From a virus, in the IMG/VR virus record IMGVR_UViG_3300034198_005491, positions 1 through 28,435 of that record: DNA of 28,435 nucleotides; one strand, 5' to 3'. Below, piece by piece: positions 17,687 to 25,501 of this stretch. Under the pieces are notes generated by a model that was given only the letters and a program-made list of their open reading frames with translations, was not told the DNA's origin and searched no databases. The first letter of the stretch is position 1, and each line of letters opens with the position of its first letter. Made by a program: the position numbers and the translations under genes.

Positions 17687-19222
17687 TCACAGTCCGATGC
17701 TCTGCCAAAACGCTTTAGGGAGTCCGTTGACATTTCCGTTGTCATCATTGCCAGCATCAGGCTGTGCCACCTGAGCTCTGACACTTGGAGCACTGGCCTC
17801 TCTGGCTGGTTTCTGCTCCGTCTTTTGTGATGGTTTACTCTCCGTTTTCGTGTAGCCCATGCGTTTCGCGAACGCTTCGGCCTTATTTTCCAGGTCTGAC
17901 TTGATGCGTCCGGCCTCGTATTGAGCGGTCTTGATAATCAGCTGAGGGACCAACTCCTCATCTCGCACCGTGTAATACTTGGCCCGCTGAGAGGCAGGCA
18001 TGTTTGCGTAGTCACGCATGGTGGAAAACTTGCGACCATCCTCCGCCACGGGGCGCTCCTCGCGTGGAACTGACGACAAGACCTTCTCAACGTGCATCGC
18101 GGTGTTGACCAACCGCTGCACCTCGGGCGACTTGCTGTTGTAGCTGTTAGGGTTGTTTATGACGCGCACAGCGGCATCGAGGGCCGGTAAGCTCCACTGC
18201 TCGACAGCAGCCACCGCCTCCATGGCAATCGGGTCGTTCTTGATCTCCTCAACGACCTTGGCCTTGTCGGTAGCGAACGTCTCGACGAGGTCTGGCCGCA
18301 GTGCCTCCAGCAAGCTCTTGGAAGCCATCTGGTCCACCTGCTGGCGCAACGGGGCAAGCTGAGCCTCGGTACGTGAACGACGCACCTCCTCGATGTCCTG
18401 TCCGTACTTCTTGGCAAACCGTTCCTCAGCCTCTTGGATCGCCTGCTCCTTGATGATGGAACGCTCGGCGTTTTTCAGATGGCGCTCGTCTACCTCGACG
18501 GCGTTTTGGTCAACGAAGTCAGAGTGCTCTTCATCGTCCCAGTCGAAGTCCACGCCGGGGTTTGCCTTGCGCCACTTCTTCTCGTAGTCCCGTTCCTTCT
18601 GAGAGCTCTCAAGGAACTCCTTGGCAAGATCGCGCCCCTTGTAGTCATTGGGGTGCAGTTTCTGGACCTCACGAAGACGTTCCACTTCGTCGCGAAACTC
18701 TTCTGGAATATCGATCTGCTCTTCACGGCGTGCAGCCTCCTGCTTTCGAGCGTACTCAGACTCGAGTCGGCGCTCCTCCATTTGGCGCAGCGTCTCAGCG
18801 GTAGCCTCAGCGGCGGCCTTGCTGGCCATCTCCGTGATCTTTTCAGCAGAGATGCGGCGACGCGGCTTGGGATCTTCAGGCTCCTCGTCGTCAGTGTCGG
18901 CGGGAGTCTTCTCGACAGGCTTCTGCTCGACCTTGGGCTCAGGCTTCTTTTCAGCCTTCTTTGCCGGCTTCTTCTCCTCGGGCTTCTTAACCGGTTGCTC
19001 TTGGGTGTTGGTTTCCTCCGTGTTCTGTTGAGCCTCTTCGGTTGCGGCTTGGTTCTCCTCGCCCAGCAGCTTGTCCAGCAGCATCATGCTCGCCTCTTTG
19101 GCGGCTTCATTCATGGCTGCGGTTTCGGCCGGAGACTTTTCGGCCGGCGTGCTGCGAGCAGCATTCATCTGCCCGAGCCCTGTCTGATCTGCGTCTTGAG
19201 ACTGCTGTTGTTCAGTTGTCAT
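17687..19222 (-). CDS. Scaffold-like head assembly protein, 511 aa
   Basis: Strongly charged, low-complexity and helix-rich. Residues ~1-120 are Q/E/K/P-rich, with a lysine-proline tract (KKPEEKKPAKKAEKKPEPK) and acidic TDDEEPEDPKPRRR. Residues ~125-320 are charged helices likely to form coiled coil (MEERRLESEYARKQEAARRE; NAERSIIKEQAIQEAEERFA). The rest is helical, with another low-complexity stretch before a short conserved-looking end (NVNGLPKAFWQSIGL), plausibly the capsid-binding tail. Composition and location immediately before the capsid gene are typical of internal scaffolding proteins, which template procapsid assembly and then leave. No protease motif is seen in it. A minor head protein is the alternative. 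Confidence 0.72.
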   Translation of the reverse strand: MTTEQQQSQDADQTGLGQMNAARSTPAEKSPAETAAMNEAAKEASMMLLDKLLGEENQAATEEAQQNTEETNTQEQPVKKPEEKKPAKKAEKKPEPKVEQKPVEKTPADTDDEEPEDPKPRRRISAEKITEMASKAAAEATAETLRQMEERRLESEYARKQEAARREEQIDIPEEFRDEVERLREVQKLHPNDYKGRDLAKEFLESSQKERDYEKKWRKANPGVDFDWDDEEHSDFVDQNAVEVDERHLKNAERSIIKEQAIQEAEERFAKKYGQDIEEVRRSRTEAQLAPLRQQVDQMASKSLLEALRPDLVETFATDKAKVVEEIKNDPIAMEAVAAVEQWSLPALDAAVRVINNPNSYNSKSPEVQRLVNTAMHVEKVLSSVPREERPVAEDGRKFSTMRDYANMPASQRAKYYTVRDEELVPQLIIKTAQYEAGRIKSDLENKAEAFAKRMGYTKTESKPSQKTEQKPAREASAPSVRAQVAQPDAGNDDNGNVNGLPKAFWQSIGL

Positions 19223-19529
19223 GCTTGTCCGTGATATGCACTTCTGCGGTTTTGAATTGGTATCCCTCTGAGGACACAGTTGCGAGAATGTCTAAACACG
19301 TCTGAAGACGCGCTGCTTGGTTGAGAGCTTGAGATGCGCGAGTGTCCAATCCCGCCTGGGCGCGGATGGCGTCTGCGTTTCTTGTGATGACGTTCGATGC
19401 AGTTGCCTGCAGAACAGCTACCTCAGCCAACAGGGACTGCCTGAGGAGGTAGTACTCCGGGGACAGGAGCCATCTCTGGAGACTGCCCTGCTGGGTACTC
19501 TCCAGCGACCGGACTTGGACTTCCAACAT
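19212..19529 (-). CDS. Small hypothetical protein overlapping the portal 3' end, 105 aa
   Basis: This frame overlaps the last 107 bases of the portal gene in a different phase and the first 11 bases of the scaffold-like gene. Residues 20-85 look like a natural helical protein (LLSPEYYLLRQSLLAEVAVL, then ASQALNQAARLQTCLDILAT), and without it there would be a ~200-base gap between portal and scaffold. The only ATG is at 19529, giving an unusually long overlap; a GTG or TTG start nearer 19430 would shorten it. There is no recognised family. It may be a small head protein. The overlapped region encodes a proline-rich portal tail, which tolerates a second frame. Confidence 0.55.
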   Translation of the reverse strand: MLEVQVRSLESTQQGSLQRWLLSPEYYLLRQSLLAEVAVLQATASNVITRNADAIRAQAGLDTRASQALNQAARLQTCLDILATVSSEGYQFKTAEVHITDKHDN

Positions 19530-21882
19530 TGGGATCTTGCTGTGCCGACTGGATTATCTGAAACAACCTGACCAGCGCCTGACTCTGTTGATCTTGCTGC
19601 TGGGCAAGCTGTTGAATTGCCTGTGTGGTCTGTTGCGACTGAACCTGCATTGGCTCCACCAGATTGGTCCGTAAACCCTCGCTGAGTTCCATCAGCTTCC
19701 CGTCTACAATCTGGCTGGCCATCTGGGCCAACTGCTCTTGGATCTGCTGTTGCTGTGCAGCCTGTTGCTGCTGCTGTTCCGCCTGTTGTTGCTGAGCCTC
19801 CTCGGGCGATGGTTGCTGCTGTTGAGGCTGAACACGCAGGCGGAAATCTTTGGGTGCTCCACTGTAGACAAGCACCTGATTGAAGAGGTCTACAAGCTGG
19901 TCGAGCCCAGCAGCTTGAGCGAGCACCGGGTTTGCGAAGATTGACTGGAACGTCTGAATCATGGTCCCCGCCAACTTGGAGTCCACGATACGGTCAGCCC
20001 CCTCGCGATCGCTCGAGAAGCCATCCACACGGAGGGCGTCTTTGCTTCCACGAATACCGGCAGTAGTGCCCCGACCTTCTGGCTCGTCCACTTCAAAGCC
20101 CATCTTGTCGAGGGCCTGCTTCTTCACGTCATCAACCTCGGCAACGTCAGCCAGCACCTCGTCATCGGAGTAGGCCAAGAAGGCTTCATAGAGGAGCTTC
20201 TTGCGAGCCTTGATGGCAGCGTCGATGAAACTGCCAGTGAGCTCCAGACGGTTGCTGGTGTTGCTGGCGATGATCTGCACCTCCTGCGCCGTCTGCTCGT
20301 GAGCGGCAGGGAGACCAACCTCCTGCGGCGAGAAGCCAAGAACCCGCTCCATCATGGAGAGAAGCTGGTTCACACCACTGGCGATCTCACCGGAAGACCC
20401 CTGCGGCAACTGGACCGGCGTGAAGGCATCACGCTCAGACTGCTGCTGCCAGCTGAGTTCGCGCTTGGAGTACGGAACGAAAGTGACACCACGGTACTTC
20501 TTCTCACCGAGGTTGTTGATGATGTCGATGTACTTCTGATCAACGACATCAGCGTTCCAGAAAACGACACGTTCCAAGTTCTGCTTCACCGTCAGAATGT
20601 ACTGGGTGAGCATGTTGGACAGGTGGTCCTGGAACGGGAGAATCTCCAGCGCGAGCGAGGAATTGCGGGCGTTGCCCATGTCCGCGTCATAGAGGTAGGC
20701 CACCAGCGGGTTGTAGGCCAGTGGTACAGCATGACTGACAGTGTGAGATCCAGTGTGGATGAAGCGCATCCAGACCGGGTGATCGTAGTCGAACAGGTTC
20801 CACTCAGACGGGATGAGCTTCTGGAAGTAGCTGACCACAGTAACACCCTCGTCTTGGTGATTGGTCGTGTATCGGTACGCCTCGCGAATACGATCAGCGT
20901 CGCCGGCACCCGGACTGAACGCCGTCGGGTCCGGGAACTTGAGCATGCACGGGTTGATCTCGCGGTAGAAGTTGTACTTCGATTCCACCCAAGAACCGTA
21001 CTTAAACTGGATGTTTTCGGTGTTCCAGAACTGCTTGTTGTTCTTTACGTCCTTGTACCGCAACACGTTCCAGAAACCGGCGTACTCGATTCCGGTGTCG
21101 GTGTTGGCTGTGCTCAAACGACTGTTGAGGTCGTAGAACATGCGGCTGGGGTGAGGGATCTCGAATCGAACACCCTCCTTGATGGTGCGCTCAACCTCCT
21201 TCTTGTCCTCGAGGTAGATCTGTTTCTCGCGGTAGAAGTCCTCAGCAGGGAAGTTCAGGCAGACGCCGTACTTGAGCATCTGCAAAATCGATTGGCGCTC
21301 ATCCTCACGGTAGCCCATCTCCTGAACCATTCGCTGAATGCGACTGGTGATGATCTCACAGCGGACGCGGTTCTGCATCGTCGTGGACACCGGCTCGTAC
21401 TTGTAGAGCGGATAGATGTCACGATCGCTGAACAGCTTGGCCCAGCGCATCTTCGTGTAGGCTTGAACCAGCGGTACGAAAATGTGAAAGAAGGTCGGCA
21501 TGTCCAGCTTCATCAGCGGCTTGCCGTCGGGTCCGCACTTCTTGGTGCCGTCCGAGTTGCATAACGGAAGCAACATGTTCGACAGCCTCGACGTGAGACC
21601 CATCGATTTCATGGCGTCCATGACCTTCTCCGTAGAGGTGCCCTTGGACAGCAGTCCTTCTACGAGCGTGTAGGTGATCTGACGCTGTGAAGCATCAAAC
21701 GCTTGGTCGATCGCATACCAAGTACGCGCCTCATTCAGGTTGCGCTGGATACCCTCGTCGATGCGCGACGAGTTCATGTCGATCAACGCCTTGATCTTGT
21801 CGTCGAGCTTCTCGGCCGTGAACTTCTTCTTGAGTTCTTCGACCGTTCCACCGCGCTTTTTGAGGATTTCGAGATCGACCAT
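19423..21882 (-). CDS. Portal protein, 819 aa
   Basis: Upstream of the scaffold and capsid genes, in the usual position for the dodecameric ring through which DNA enters and leaves the head. Residues ~1-600 are mixed alpha/beta, with motifs typical of large portals: FVPLVQAYTKMRWAKLFSDR near residue 136, EIPHPSRMFYDLNSR near 243, and a long helical wing after ~530. From ~690 the protein is glutamine-rich (EEAQQQQAEQQQQQAAQQQQ) with a coiled-coil tail and a proline-rich end. At 819 residues it is larger than siphovirus portals (usually 400-550) and nearer to the large portals of short-tailed phages. Assigned by order, size and overall pattern; no single diagnostic motif. Confidence 0.8.
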   Translation of the reverse strand: MVDLEILKKRGGTVEELKKKFTAEKLDDKIKALIDMNSSRIDEGIQRNLNEARTWYAIDQAFDASQRQITYTLVEGLLSKGTSTEKVMDAMKSMGLTSRLSNMLLPLCNSDGTKKCGPDGKPLMKLDMPTFFHIFVPLVQAYTKMRWAKLFSDRDIYPLYKYEPVSTTMQNRVRCEIITSRIQRMVQEMGYREDERQSILQMLKYGVCLNFPAEDFYREKQIYLEDKKEVERTIKEGVRFEIPHPSRMFYDLNSRLSTANTDTGIEYAGFWNVLRYKDVKNNKQFWNTENIQFKYGSWVESKYNFYREINPCMLKFPDPTAFSPGAGDADRIREAYRYTTNHQDEGVTVVSYFQKLIPSEWNLFDYDHPVWMRFIHTGSHTVSHAVPLAYNPLVAYLYDADMGNARNSSLALEILPFQDHLSNMLTQYILTVKQNLERVVFWNADVVDQKYIDIINNLGEKKYRGVTFVPYSKRELSWQQQSERDAFTPVQLPQGSSGEIASGVNQLLSMMERVLGFSPQEVGLPAAHEQTAQEVQIIASNTSNRLELTGSFIDAAIKARKKLLYEAFLAYSDDEVLADVAEVDDVKKQALDKMGFEVDEPEGRGTTAGIRGSKDALRVDGFSSDREGADRIVDSKLAGTMIQTFQSIFANPVLAQAAGLDQLVDLFNQVLVYSGAPKDFRLRVQPQQQQPSPEEAQQQQAEQQQQQAAQQQQIQEQLAQMASQIVDGKLMELSEGLRTNLVEPMQVQSQQTTQAIQQLAQQQDQQSQALVRLFQIIQSAQQDPNVGSPSPVAGEYPAGQSPEMAPVPGVLPPQAVPVG

Positions 21883-21894
21883 GTGTCTGAGGGG

Positions 21895-22212
21895 TTACTT
21901 CTTCTTTGGGCCGCCGATCATAATGAGGATGCCCATGCCCTTCTTTCCGTGCATCATGGGCTTACCTTTAGGCTGACCCCCGTACTCACCACTCTCGTCT
22001 TCACCACCCTCGTCTTCTCCCTCCTCATCGTCGAGCTCGTATTCGTCTTCACCCATGTGGCCACACTTCTTAACGTCGGTGAGCTCACCAACAATCTCAG
22101 TGTCGGACTTTGAGATGACGGTAAAAGTACCGTGGATCTCCATGGTTTCCCCCTGTTCGAGCGAGTTGATCGATTCGTCGAGGCCGTCCCGCTTGAGTGT
22201 GATAGAGTCCAT
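21895..22212 (-). CDS. Small acidic protein, first gene of the leftward block, 105 aa
   Basis: The ATG at 22210-22212 (MDSITLKRDGLDESINSL) is preferred over a longer TTG-initiated form at 22296 that would run through the divergent gap and into the terminase start region. Residues 1-55 look like a small beta domain (GETMEIHGTFTVISKSDTEI), 56-80 are very acidic (DDEEGEDEGGEDESGEYGG), and the end is basic and methionine/glycine-rich (KKGMGILIMIGGPKKK). The alternation of acidic and basic tails suggests binding to other proteins or DNA. It is immediately upstream of the portal gene, 12 bases away. Function unknown; a head-assembly or DNA-packaging accessory factor is possible. Confidence 0.65.
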   Translation of the reverse strand: MDSITLKRDGLDESINSLEQGETMEIHGTFTVISKSDTEIVGELTDVKKCGHMGEDEYELDDEEGEDEGGEDESGEYGGQPKGKPMMHGKKGMGILIMIGGPKKK

Positions 22213-22281
22213 AGATGGCGACTTTCGATGGAGGATTTCCTGCGGCCCTGCTCTTTTACAACCGAAAGTCGCACCGACCTT
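22213..22281. promoter_or_regulatory. Divergent control region with 10-base perfect inverted repeat
   Basis: This is the only point where the two blocks diverge. GCGACTTTCG at 22218-22227 is repeated in inverted orientation as CGAAAGTCGC at 22263-22272, centred in the gap with 35 bases between arms. The arms are placed symmetrically before the leftward start (22212) and the rightward start (22282), so they may be operator half-sites or the core of two divergent promoters. No standard -35/-10 pair is clear on either strand. Confidence 0.45.
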
Positions 22282-23757
22282 ATGCAAGACACTCAAGGGC
22301 GGTGGTTGCCCGATCTTTCACCACGGGGATTCGAGGTATTCAACTCGTATGCCAGATACCTCATGGTGGACGGCCCTCGTAAAGCGGGTAAATCGCTTGC
22401 GATCGCACATCGAGTTGCACGCCACCTTTTCGAGAACAACAACGCCACCGTTGGTATCATTGCTAAAACCCTGAAGAACGGGAAGGTGGGCGTATGGTCG
22501 GACCTCACAAAGACCATCTTGCCTCAGTGGATGGACGCCAAGATTGGCATGAAGTGGACCAAGGAGCCCACCATGGACGTGGCGACCAAGATGTCTTACG
22601 CCCGTGTCCGCAACGCCTACGGTGGCGAGTCTGAGGTCCAGTTGCATTCACTGGAGAATGTCTGGGAGGCATCAGCCAAGTTCAAGGGAACCCGCTTCTC
22701 ACTCCTGTGGCTTTCGGAAGCTGACCAGTTCGAGGACCGAATAGTCTTCGACGTGCTGACTGACCAGCTGCGTGTCGTTGAAATTCCATACGAGAACCAC
22801 CAGATCATCGCCGATCTGAACCCACCAGAGAACGGTGTGAATCACTGGCTGGCCGGAATCTGGCTCACACGTAAACCAAGTGACAACGAGCAGTTCGAGT
22901 CACAGTTTCAGCGCATTCAGTTCAGCCTGAACGACAACACCTTCCTTGATCCACGGGAGAAGCAGGACCTCATCAACAAATACATGTACGACAAGCAGCT
23001 GTACGCTCGCTATGTCATGGGTGAATGGGTTGAGGACGTGAGCGATGGCCACTTCGCAGATGTCTTTGTTCCGGGCACCCACATCGTTGGGAACGTGACC
23101 AGCGCAACCGAGGACGATCACGAGATTATTGTGCCTCCCAAGAACAGCTTCGAGCTCTTTACCGGCTGGGACTTGGGTGACGTGAATCACGCATGCTCAA
23201 TCTGCTGCAAGCGTACTGGTGACGACGGGAACTCGATCTTCGATGTTTTGGACGAGGCGGTTGTCATTGACCGCAAGGTGTCGATCGCTGACTTCACTGA
23301 GTTGGTAATGGAGAAGATGCAGTGGTGGGAGGACTATCTCAAGGACACCCACGGAACCACCAATGTTCTGTGGCGTCATTGGTCCGATAACTCGGCTTGG
23401 AGATATCGCGCTGCATCCGATGTCTACGACGAACTTGTAGTGCGTCAGGTATCACAGGGTAAGATAGTCCTTCACGCGGTGACCAAGGGGTCTGGTAGCG
23501 TGAAACAGCGAATTGGACTGCTGAAGAAGCTATTGTTCGACAGACGTGTTTTCGTATCGGCGCAACTTCACAACACCATTAAGATGATCCGAGAGATGAA
23601 GCCTGGACCTAACCGAGCCGAGCCAATCCGCGACGGCGACAAGAACAAGCACATCTTCGATGCACTCACCTACATGCTCATCAGCGAGACCCCTATGGAT
23701 GTAGAACGACGAGCCATTACAGTGTCCAAGAAACCGACCGTAGTCTTCACCCAATGA
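22282..23757 (+). CDS. terL: Terminase large subunit (packaging ATPase-nuclease), 491 aa
   Basis: From this start the product has Walker A GPRKAGKS at residues 31-38, Walker B LLWLSEAD at 141-148 with the catalytic acidic pair, and an RNase H-like nuclease domain with acidic residues in GWDLGD (295-300, D297), HWSDN (~366-370) and KNKHIFDALTYML (D460). It powers DNA translocation into the head through the portal and cuts concatemers. Start choice is uncertain: the frame is open from a GTG at 22132 and has another ATG at 22228; 22282 is chosen because homologues begin shortly before the Walker A region and because the earlier starts lie in or across the divergent control region. It ends in ATGA, overlapping the next gene's start by 4 bases. 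It lies on the strand opposite to the portal gene. Confidence 0.92.
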   Translation: MQDTQGRWLPDLSPRGFEVFNSYARYLMVDGPRKAGKSLAIAHRVARHLFENNNATVGIIAKTLKNGKVGVWSDLTKTILPQWMDAKIGMKWTKEPTMDVATKMSYARVRNAYGGESEVQLHSLENVWEASAKFKGTRFSLLWLSEADQFEDRIVFDVLTDQLRVVEIPYENHQIIADLNPPENGVNHWLAGIWLTRKPSDNEQFESQFQRIQFSLNDNTFLDPREKQDLINKYMYDKQLYARYVMGEWVEDVSDGHFADVFVPGTHIVGNVTSATEDDHEIIVPPKNSFELFTGWDLGDVNHACSICCKRTGDDGNSIFDVLDEAVVIDRKVSIADFTELVMEKMQWWEDYLKDTHGTTNVLWRHWSDNSAWRYRAASDVYDELVVRQVSQGKIVLHAVTKGSGSVKQRIGLLKKLLFDRRVFVSAQLHNTIKMIREMKPGPNRAEPIRDGDKNKHIFDALTYMLISETPMDVERRAITVSKKPTVVFTQ

Positions 23758-24983
23758 AGCTGACCTACTGCAACGACAGAGACATCGAACTGTGGGTGGT
23801 TGGTGAATCTGGATGGGCAATCCCAGTCAAATGCCAGCACTGCGTTGTTGATGAGGTTGGCTACGTTCACGTCATCCCAGCTGTTCCACTGGGGTTTGCT
23901 CAGTCTGGGGAACTGGATCGCGTGCTGACACAGCGTGGAGCAACCGTGTTGAAGTCTGGTTGGATCATTGAGGTTAGCTCATTCACTCATGTAGCCACCA
24001 AGGCTATTGGGATCACCCCTGAGTTTTATTACCTATGGGATGGCTGTCAGGTGCCAAGACCAATCACGGAACCAGAGTCCGTAAAGAGACCGAAGACTGC
24101 ACGCAAAACACATGAGTCTGATCCATTTATCGATCACGTAGTTGCGACCTCAGGAATAAACAAGGAGCTACTAACCGTCGCGTTTTTAGCAGTTACGCAG
24201 GCGATTCCAGGCTGGTTGTTATCTGGCAACACATTGAGTCTCGGAGCGATCCGGCTGGCTGCTGTGCCATATCGTCGTAACTGGAAAGAGATCGTCCTTG
24301 CGCGCTACCCGACACTGCGCAAGGCGCTCATGGTGCGCGAGTCGAAGAGACTGTTGTCCATGGCTTTCACAGCGGCCTCAAGGGTTGTGAGATTGTCTGA
24401 ATTGACCGAGTGCCACATGCGTCGTGGGAACCCCCTTTTCTCCTGGACTGTCGAGGTGTTGCACGACTCAGACTGGGAAAAGACCTGTGACGATGTAGAG
24501 GGGAAAGCGGCCGCCCAACTTGGGTCAATCCCATACGTCAAACGCTGGGCCAACCGTGTTTCGCAAATTGAAGAGACCGTTTATGAGATCCTATCTGCTC
24601 ACATTCAAAAAGAGACTGCGCCGACTTGCCGAGTACTGTGGCGTCGTGGTCAGCGGGGTATGCAGTTTGTTCAAGCATCTCCCACTGTCCTTGGCCCTGC
24701 CCCGGTTCTTGAATGCGACGAGGGCAGCGACAGCAGCGTTGATGATTTCCTCGGTATCGAGGACTCCGCTCAATACCTGGAGGAGAAGGCTGCGCGCCTG
24801 TTCAAAATGTCCGCTCTACAACAAGAGAATGATGACGTGCGGTCATCACGGGGAGACGATCAAGCAACCGGACGGCGGCCGGGCGACAGTGGGGTGCTGG
24901 TGTTACATACCCCTAGCTGCCAAATTACCGGACAAGGAATGCTGGCTGGTAGAGATGAACCTCAAGAAAAATTGGATCAATGA
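23754..24983 (+). CDS. Hypothetical protein, 409 aa, coupled to terminase
   Basis: It starts in an ATGA overlap with the terminase stop and ends in an ATGA overlap with the next start, strong evidence that the frame is translated with its neighbours. Residues ~1-110 look beta-rich (TYCNDRDIELWVVGESGWAI). Residues ~120-300 are helical, including a hydrophobic run (LLTVAFLAVTQAIPGWLLSG) that is short of a clear membrane helix. Residues ~310-345 are acidic (SSVDDFLGIEDSAQYLEEKA). The final ~60 residues are R, G, D, Q and S-rich and look unlike a folded protein; that stretch overlaps a different, cysteine-rich frame. No family is recognised. A packaging partner of the terminase is possible from position alone. 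Confidence 0.7.
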   Translation: MKLTYCNDRDIELWVVGESGWAIPVKCQHCVVDEVGYVHVIPAVPLGFAQSGELDRVLTQRGATVLKSGWIIEVSSFTHVATKAIGITPEFYYLWDGCQVPRPITEPESVKRPKTARKTHESDPFIDHVVATSGINKELLTVAFLAVTQAIPGWLLSGNTLSLGAIRLAAVPYRRNWKEIVLARYPTLRKALMVRESKRLLSMAFTAASRVVRLSELTECHMRRGNPLFSWTVEVLHDSDWEKTCDDVEGKAAAQLGSIPYVKRWANRVSQIEETVYEILSAHIQKETAPTCRVLWRRGQRGMQFVQASPTVLGPAPVLECDEGSDSSVDDFLGIEDSAQYLEEKAARLFKMSALQQENDDVRSSRGDDQATGRRPGDSGVLVLHTPSCQITGQGMLAGRDEPQEKLDQ

Positions 24984-24999
24984 CGCCGATTCCCGCTGA
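24583..24999 (+). CDS. Overlapping cysteine-rich small protein (zinc-binding-like), up to 138 aa
   Basis: A frame shifted +1 relative to the 409-residue gene and lying inside its 3' part. Its C-terminal ~65 residues read ACSKCPLYNKRMMTCG, then GCWCYIPLAAKLPDKECWL, giving a C-x2-C, C, C-x-C, C spacing. This resembles small cysteine-rich proteins seen in many phage genomes with C-x2-C and GC-x-CY...K...P..C patterns, likely metal-binding. The upstream part (MRSYLLTFKKRLRRLAEYCG) is less convincing. Starts could be 24583 (weak GAAGAG upstream) or 24742. It ends 20 bases into the next gene. Either a nested gene or the true tail of the upstream protein reached by a frameshift. Confidence 0.5.
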   Translation: MRSYLLTFKKRLRRLAEYCGVVVSGVCSLFKHLPLSLALPRFLNATRAATAALMISSVSRTPLNTWRRRLRACSKCPLYNKRMMTCGHHGETIKQPDGGRATVGCWCYIPLAAKLPDKECWLVEMNLKKNWINDADSR

Positions 25000-25498
25000 A
25001 CAAAACGACTGCACTTCTACTCAAGTGCGTCCTGTTGGTAGCAAACCCCCGATCTCTATGGCGGTGGCTGAGAAGGCTGCACGCGAGGCTGGGTTCAATA
25101 TCATTGACGCCAAGCAGCTGAAGGCAGCTGGCATCTTTGGTGAGTTCGTATCTCAGGTTGGCGCAATCCATCTTGGAAGATCGCGGCTCGCAATGAATCT
25201 GGCACGCACTGACAGGGCTATGGACTTCTGTGAGTCGGCGATCGAGAACCGCGAGTTCCCTGATCCAGAATCAATGATCGGTGTAATGAAGGTACACGCC
25301 TCGCTGATCAGTGAATCGAACAAGGCTGCCGAGCTTCTGATCAAGTCAGCACAACAGGCCGCTGAAACAGCCAAAGCTGAGGCCATGGTTGTATTGCCAG
25401 GATTCGCGCCTCGTGCTCAGGTTGGACCGACGCAAGTCAACGTGATGGTCAACGCTGGTAACGGCGGAACCGAAGCGGTTGAAATCAAGGAGAACTGA
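24980..25498 (+). CDS. Hypothetical protein, 172 aa
   Basis: Begins in an ATGA overlap with the 409-residue gene, so translation is probably coupled. The product is helical, with alanine-rich amphipathic segments (SMAVAEKAAREAGFNIIDA; NKAAELLIKSAQQAAETAKA), and ends in a short beta-like segment (TQVNVMVNAGNGGTEAVEI). No catalytic motif, signal or membrane segment. The alanine-rich coiled coil and position after the terminase would suit a small terminase subunit, but no helix-turn-helix was identified, so this is only a suggestion. It is followed 3 bases later by the basic protein gene. Confidence 0.7.
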   Translation: MTPIPAEQNDCTSTQVRPVGSKPPISMAVAEKAAREAGFNIIDAKQLKAAGIFGEFVSQVGAIHLGRSRLAMNLARTDRAMDFCESAIENREFPDPESMIGVMKVHASLISESNKAAELLIKSAQQAAETAKAEAMVVLPGFAPRAQVGPTQVNVMVNAGNGGTEAVEIKEN

Positions 25499-25501
25499 AC
25501 C

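Noticed and set aside
18434-19234. 266-codon leucine-rich rightward frame that looks like a membrane protein
   Set aside because: It is the antisense of lysine/glutamate-rich scaffold codons (CTT, CTC, TTC on the other strand), which yields false hydrophobic stretches.
20299-21564. 421-codon rightward frame opposite the portal gene
   Set aside because: It is antisense to a well-supported gene with G/C-ending codons, which creates long open antisense frames; the product has no recognisable motif.
15737-22270. Shared 12-mer CAACCGAAAGTC at 15737-15748 and 22259-22270
   Set aside because: Matches of this length are expected by chance in a window of this size. Not treated as a regulatory motif.
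21895-22296. Longer TTG-initiated form of the small acidic protein
   Set aside because: It would extend through the divergent gap and past the terminase start; the ATG at 22212 begins the domain-like part.
22215-22382. Short frame starting MATFDGGFPAALL, overlapping the terminase start
   Set aside because: About 55 codons in another phase. The start looks plausible but the rest overlaps the terminase N-terminus and its Walker region is in the other frame. Kept only as a possible leader peptide or sign of an indel.
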